From assembly GCF_022751215.1 (NCBI RefSeq), contig NZ_JAICDG010000005.1, positions 124,001 to 188,000 of the forward strand: 64,000 nucleotides of DNA, written 5' to 3'. Position numbers and translations under genes: made by a program. Below are positions 59,983 to 64,000 of the stretch, one piece after another. The notes below the pieces were generated by a model, which was not told where the DNA came from, did not search any database, and saw nothing but the letters and a program-made list of their open reading frames with translations. Source of the stretch: Actinomadura terrae (GTDB lineage: Bacteria; Actinomycetota; Actinomycetes; Streptosporangiales; Streptosporangiaceae). Numbering within the stretch: the stretch's first letter is position 1; each line of letters starts with the position of its first letter.

Positions 59983-60882
59983 TCAGCGGCCGGTGGGGGC
60001 GCGCCGTCCGGCGATGATGCGGGCGACCAGGTTCAGCAACATGATGATCAGGATCAGCACGAGCGCGCCGGTCCAGGCGCGGTCGATCGAGTTCTGGCTC
60101 GGGTCCTTCGCCTGCTCCCAGATGAAGGTGGGCAGCGAGCCCTGCGGCCCGGACAGCGGGTCGGTGTTGATCGCCTTGGTGAAGAAGATCGTGAGCAGCA
60201 GCGGGGCGGTCTCGCCCATGACCCGCGCCACCGCCAGCATGATCCCGGTGATCATGCCGGTGAGCGCGGTCGGGACGACGACGAACAGGATCGTCCGCCA
60301 GCGCGGGACGCCCAGCGCGTAGGACGCCTCGCGCAGCTCGTTCGGCACGAGCTTGAGCATCTCCTCCGTCGCCCGGACGACCGTCGGGATCATCAGGATC
60401 GTCAGCGACAGCGCGCCCGCGAGGCCGGAGAAGCCGAAGTCGAGGGTCAGCAGCCACAGCGCGAGGACGAACAGCCCGGCGACGATCGAGGGGATGCCGG
60501 TCATGACGTCGACGAAGAAGCTGACCACGCGGGCCAGCCGTCCGCCGCCGCCGTACTCGACCAGGTAGATCGCCGTCAGCACCGCGATCGGCACGGCGAT
60601 CAGGCTGGCGATCGCGACCTGTTCGAGGGTGCCGATGATGGCGTGGTAGGCGCCGCCCCCGGTGTCGCGTCCGCTCACCCCGTTCATGGAGTGGTTGAGG
60701 AAGTCGGCGTCCAGCCGCTTGGCGCCGTTGCCGACGACGGTCCACAGCACCGAGACGAGCGGGATCAGCGCGAGCAGGAAGGCCAGATAGACGAGGCCCT
60801 GCACGACCTTGTCCTTGACCTTGCGGCCGAGCGAGATCGAGCCGAGCGAGCCGGGGCGGGACGGGGTGGTCAGGGAACTCAC
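59983..60882 (-). CDS. pstA: Phosphate ABC transporter permease PstA
   Basis: This 299-residue permease has six membrane helices. The cytoplasmic coupling (EAA) loop reads ELREASYALGVPRWRTI and GIPSIVAGLFVLAL is a PstA hallmark. It pairs with PstC to form the phosphate channel. The GTG at 60882 overlaps the pstC stop by four bases. Confidence 0.97.
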   Translation of the reverse strand: MSSLTTPSRPGSLGSISLGRKVKDKVVQGLVYLAFLLALIPLVSVLWTVVGNGAKRLDADFLNHSMNGVSGRDTGGGAYHAIIGTLEQVAIASLIAVPIAVLTAIYLVEYGGGGRLARVVSFFVDVMTGIPSIVAGLFVLALWLLTLDFGFSGLAGALSLTILMIPTVVRATEEMLKLVPNELREASYALGVPRWRTILFVVVPTALTGMITGIMLAVARVMGETAPLLLTIFFTKAINTDPLSGPQGSLPTFIWEQAKDPSQNSIDRAWTGALVLILIIMLLNLVARIIAGRRAPTGR

Positions 60883-61859
60883 ACGAACTCCTTGCGCCGG
60901 GCGACGACGGCCCGGGCGACCATGTTGACGACGAGCGTGATCGCGAACAGCACGAGGCCGGAGGCGATCAGCGCGCCGCGTCCGGTGGCGGTGGCCTCGT
61001 CGAAGCTGTTGGCGATGTTGGAGGCGAACGTCGCGCCGCCGTTCTCCAGCAGGTGGATGTTGATGCCCGGCACGTAGGTCAGCACCATCGCGACCGCGAT
61101 CGTCTCGCCCATCGCGCGGCCGAGGCCGAGCATCGAGGCGCCGATCATGCCGGAGCGGCCGTAGGGCAGCACCGAGAGCCGGATCGTCTCCCAGCGGGTG
61201 GCGCCGAGCGCGAGCGCGGCCTCCACGTTGGCCCGCGGGACCTGGAGGAACACCTCGCGGGTGATCGAGGAGATGATCGGCAGGATCATGATCGCCAGCA
61301 CCACCGAGGCGGTGAAGATCGAGTTCTTGCCGGGCGAGTCGCCGCCGAACAGCGGGATCCAGCCGAGCACGTCGTTGAGGAACGTGCTGATGCCGTCCAT
61401 GTGCTTGGACAGGAACGCGAGGCCCCACAGCCCGTACACGATGCTCGGCACGGCGGCGAGCAGGTCGACGACGTAGCCGAGCGCGGACGCCAGCTTGCGC
61501 GGCGAGTAGAACGAGATGAACAGGGCGATGCCGATCGCGATCGGGGTCGCGATGAGCATCGCCAGCAGCGACGACACCACCGTGCCGAACGCCAGTTGCG
61601 CGATGCCGAACCTCGGCTCGGTCGCGTTGGGGTTCCACTCCTCGGCGGTGAGGAAGTTCGCCTTGTTGTCCTGGAGCGCCGGGATCGCCTTCCAGACGAG
61701 GAAGACCGCGATCGCGGCCATGATCGCCAGCACGACGATGCCCGAGCCGCGGGCCGCCGAGACGAAGATCCTGTCACCGGCCCGGCCGGTGCTCATCCGC
61801 AGGCTGGTGCTGCGATGCCTTGCGCCGGCGGTCGCCTCGACGCCGGTCTCGCTGGTCAC
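60879..61859 (-). CDS. pstC: Phosphate ABC transporter permease PstC
   Basis: This 326-residue permease has six membrane helices. AAVPSIVYGLWGLAFLSKHM and the EAA loop (NVEAALALGATRWETIRLSV) match PstC. I chose the GTG at 61859, which follows GGGAGGA, over the GTG at 61880. It lies 106 bases after pstS. Confidence 0.97.
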   Translation of the reverse strand: MTSETGVEATAGARHRSTSLRMSTGRAGDRIFVSAARGSGIVVLAIMAAIAVFLVWKAIPALQDNKANFLTAEEWNPNATEPRFGIAQLAFGTVVSSLLAMLIATPIAIGIALFISFYSPRKLASALGYVVDLLAAVPSIVYGLWGLAFLSKHMDGISTFLNDVLGWIPLFGGDSPGKNSIFTASVVLAIMILPIISSITREVFLQVPRANVEAALALGATRWETIRLSVLPYGRSGMIGASMLGLGRAMGETIAVAMVLTYVPGINIHLLENGGATFASNIANSFDEATATGRGALIASGLVLFAITLVVNMVARAVVARRKEFV

Positions 61860-61965
61860 GGGGGGTCCTCCCTGGATCACATCGGCGGAACCCAGACCGG
61901 CCCCGCCGCCGAGCTCCTCGGCGGCGGGGCTGCTGGTGTCGTCATCGTTCGTCAGGACGGCTGCC

Positions 61966-63072
61966 TCAGGCCAGGGCCTTCACGGACGCCTGGACCTTGG
62001 TCAGGACGCTGTCCGGGACGGGGGCGTAGCCGAGGCCCGTCAGGACCTTCTGGCCGTCGGCGCTGGAGGTGTAGGTGAGGAAGGACTTGACGAACTTGGA
62101 CTGCTCGGCCGGCAGGCCCTTCTCGCACGCGATCTCGTAGGTCACCAGGACGATCGGGTAGGCCCCGGCCTCCTTGGTGGTGTAGTCGATCTTCAGTGCG
62201 ACGTCGTTGCCAGTACCGACGACCTTCGCGCCGGTGACGGCCTTGGACGCGCTCTCCGGCGACAGCGCCGTGTACTCACCGGCGCCGTTCTTCACCTGCG
62301 CGGTCTGGAGCTTGTTGTTGGTCGCGTACGACAGCTCCACGTAGGAGATGGCGCCCGCGGTGCTCTTGACCTGGCTGGTCACGCCGTCGGACTTCGGCGC
62401 GCCCTGGCCGACGGAGTTCGGCCACTTCTTGGCCTTCTCCCACGTCCAGATCTTCGGCGCGGTGGTGTGCAGGTAGTTCGTGAAGTTGTCGGTGGTGCCC
62501 GACTCGTCCGACCGGTAGATCGTCTTGATGTCCGAGGAGGGGAGCTTGGCGCCCTCGTTCTCCTTGGCGATGGCCGGGTCGTTCCACTTCTTGATCTTCC
62601 CGGCGAAGATGCTCGCGATCGTCTCGGACGACAGCTTCAGCCCGTCCACGCCCTGGACGTTGTAGACGACGGCGACCGGGCCCACGACCATCGGCAGGTT
62701 GAGGGCGTTAGAGCCCTGGCAGCGCTGCTTGGCCGGGCCGACCTCCTCGGGCTTGAGCGCCGAGTCGGAGCCGGCGAAGGCCACCTGGCCCGAGGTGAAC
62801 GCCTGGATGCCCGCACCCGAACCGTTCGGGTTGTAGTTCAGGTTCGCGCCCGCGCACTGCTGCGCGTAGATCTTGGTCCATTCCTCGATCGCGTTCTTCT
62901 GGGCACTGGACCCGGCGGCGTTCACGCTGCTCTTCGCACAATCGATCTTGCTGGACGGCGCGTTGCTGCTGCTCGCCTCGGTCGTGTTGTCATCACTTCC
63001 GCAGGCCGACAGGGCCAGCGCCCCCGCGACGACCACACCGCCAAGGGCGGCGAGTCGAGAACCGTTCTTCAC
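61966..63072 (-). CDS. pstS: Phosphate-binding lipoprotein PstS
   Basis: This 368-residue periplasmic-type binding protein captures phosphate outside the cell for PstCAB. The signal peptide ends in the lipobox ALSAC with Cys24. VNAAGSSAQKNAIEEW, NPNGSGAGIQAF, FAGSDSAL and IYRSDESGTTDNF supply the phosphate contacts. The GTG at 63072 has GAGGAG upstream. A four-unit PHO-box array lies about 105 bases upstream, so the operon should be induced by phosphate starvation. Confidence 0.97.
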   Translation of the reverse strand: MKNGSRLAALGGVVVAGALALSACGSDDNTTEASSSNAPSSKIDCAKSSVNAAGSSAQKNAIEEWTKIYAQQCAGANLNYNPNGSGAGIQAFTSGQVAFAGSDSALKPEEVGPAKQRCQGSNALNLPMVVGPVAVVYNVQGVDGLKLSSETIASIFAGKIKKWNDPAIAKENEGAKLPSSDIKTIYRSDESGTTDNFTNYLHTTAPKIWTWEKAKKWPNSVGQGAPKSDGVTSQVKSTAGAISYVELSYATNNKLQTAQVKNGAGEYTALSPESASKAVTGAKVVGTGNDVALKIDYTTKEAGAYPIVLVTYEIACEKGLPAEQSKFVKSFLTYTSSADGQKVLTGLGYAPVPDSVLTKVQASVKALA

Positions 63073-63177
63073 CGGAGGGTCTCCTCATCAGATTTCGTCG
63101 GGCATCGTTCCCCCGACCGTCACGCTGGCGCGGTTCGGCCAGGTGGCGGGGTTGCCGTCGGAAGTGACGCTAAGCAG

Positions 63178-63221
63178 GGCAGGTGACCAGCCACCCCGAT
63201 CCAGGTGAACGAACCATGAAC
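63178..63221 (-). promoter_or_regulatory. PHO-box array (PhoP binding site) upstream of pstS
   Basis: On the minus strand four contiguous 11-base units run from 63221 to 63178: GTTCATGGTTC, GTTCACCTGGA, TCGGGGTGGCT (degenerate) and GGTCACCTGCC. Three match the Streptomyces PhoP direct-repeat unit (G-T/G-TCAYYYR). The rest of the 396-base gap (63073-63468) holds the pstS leader and the 3' flank of mshD; I see no gene in it. Confidence 0.75.
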
Positions 63222-63468
63222 GACGCTGGGCAGAGCTACGAAGAATGCCCCGATTTGCCGTGTCCATGGGGTTAACACCGCAGCTCACGGCCCTCAAGGG
63301 GTCGCCCGGATTCGGCAAACCACGTTTGACCGGCCGCCTTCGCGGGGAAGGCGCGCGCGTCCGGCGGCGGCTCCGGCGGGAGACTCCTGACCTGCGGGGC
63401 AGCGGCAGGCAGGGCCGCGCGAAGCCCAGTCAGGCCTACTTGACCATGGTCAGGGCCGTGTGATCAGG

Positions 63469-64000
63469 TCAGGCGTACATGACGTCGACGGTGTGGGGCG
63501 TGAAGCCCAGCGACTCGTACATGCGGACGGCCGCCGTGTTCGACTCGTCGACATAGAGCATGAACCGGGGCAGGCCTTGGGCGCGCAGATGGTGCAGGCC
63601 GGTGAGCGTGAGCGCGCGGCCCAGCCCGAGCCCCTGCGCGGACGGGTCGACGCCCACCACGTAGACCTCGCCGAGCCCGTCCGGCTGCACCTTCGTCCAG
63701 TGGAAGCCGACGAGGTCGCCGTCGCGCTCGGCGAGGAAGAAGCCGGCCGGGTCGAACCACGGCTCGGACTCGCGCTCGCGCAGGTCGTCGATCGTCCAGG
63801 CGCCCTGCTCGGGGTGGGACGCGAACGCGCGGGCGTTCACCCGGAGCCAGGCGTCCTCGTCCCGGCCGGGCTGGAAGGTACGGAGGGTGACGCCGTCCGC
63901 CACCTGCGGCTCGGGGAGCGGCCCCTCGGCCGGACGGCGCAGCTGGAACAGGGCCCGCGCGCGGGTCATGCCCTCGGCGGACGCCAGCGCGGCGGCGGCG
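63469..64000 (-). CDS. mshD: Mycothiol synthase MshD, C-terminal part (runs off the window)
   Basis: MshD acetylates the desacetyl precursor to give mycothiol, the actinobacterial thiol. The visible 176 codons are the C-terminal GNAT domain. They show GDLVGFHWTKVQPDGLGEVY, the acetyl-CoA loop VDPSAQGLGLGRALTL and LYVDESNTAAVRMYESLGF. The frame stays open to the right edge (upstream codons read LASAEGMTRARALFQLRR), so the N-terminal GNAT domain lies beyond the window. Its place next to pst genes matches mycobacteria (Rv0819-Rv0820). Confidence 0.93.
   Translation of the reverse strand, partial: AAAALASAEGMTRARALFQLRRPAEGPLPEPQVADGVTLRTFQPGRDEDAWLRVNARAFASHPEQGAWTIDDLRERESEPWFDPAGFFLAERDGDLVGFHWTKVQPDGLGEVYVVGVDPSAQGLGLGRALTLTGLHHLRAQGLPRFMLYVDESNTAAVRMYESLGFTPHTVDVMYA

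Noticed and set aside
63245..63463. A 72-codon rightward frame between pstS and mshD
   Set aside because: It lacks a ribosome site, is Arg/Gly-rich and occupies a regulatory region containing the PHO boxes; no sign of a real protein.

Overview
The window is very GC-rich, densely coding DNA from an actinobacterium. Mycothiol synthase (MshD), a GlnR-type orphan regulator next to pstSCAB, a LmeA/DUF2993 protein, an ESX (type VII) secretion locus, GTG/TTG starts and leaderless-looking promoters all fit. Galactofuranose genes (glf, glfT2) without visible mycolate genes, plus O-methylation genes in the same cluster, suggest a Streptosporangiales/Thermomonosporaceae relative (Actinomadura-like). That placement is inference. 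I saw no tRNA, rRNA, CRISPR array, insertion sequence or prophage.

Region 1 (1-15.5 kb) is a cell-surface galactan cluster. Leftward, glf -> glfT2 -> Wzm-type permease -> Wzt-type ATPase -> HAD-family protein -> two-domain O-methyltransferase are overlapping or closely spaced. Rightward from the glf side come two sulfotransferase-like genes and a GlfT1-like glycosyltransferase, all overlapping. A membrane protein resembling a VirD4-type ATPase with its nucleotide-binding motifs lost sits at the left edge.

Region 2 (15.5-24.7 kb) holds secreted or surface proteins: a GH43 glycosidase divergent from a lipoprotein sulfatase, a large bitopic Asp-box protein with a repeated FPYAQEIP motif, a family-2 glycosyltransferase and a LytR-CpsA-Psr ligase.

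Region 3 (24.7-50.1 kb) is an ESX-4-like type VII secretion locus. It has eccB, eccC, eccD, two WXG100 genes, a PPE-like substrate with a Gly/Pro tail, an EspI-like MinD/ParA ATPase, a YbaB/EspL-like protein, a larger WXG-containing candidate substrate and two mycosins. No eccA or eccE is visible. The second mycosin ends a leftward run with four LURP-one/scramblase-like paralogues, a membrane protein and a SUKH-like protein, an arrangement I do not know from described ESX loci.

Region 4 (50.1-53.2 kb) has three overlapping bitopic proteins and a polytopic membrane protein whose 3' end overlaps theirs in antisense.

Region 5 (53.2-64 kb) resembles the M. tuberculosis Rv0814c-Rv0820 neighbourhood. 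It has a sulfur operon (DUF4395, thiosulfate sulfurtransferase, DUF1416) behind a Cys-containing leader peptide, a thioredoxin, an ECF sigma/anti-sigma pair with a recognisable autoregulatory promoter, LmeA, a MoaD/ThiS protein, GlnR, pstSCAB with a PHO-box array, and the C-terminal half of MshD running off the right edge.
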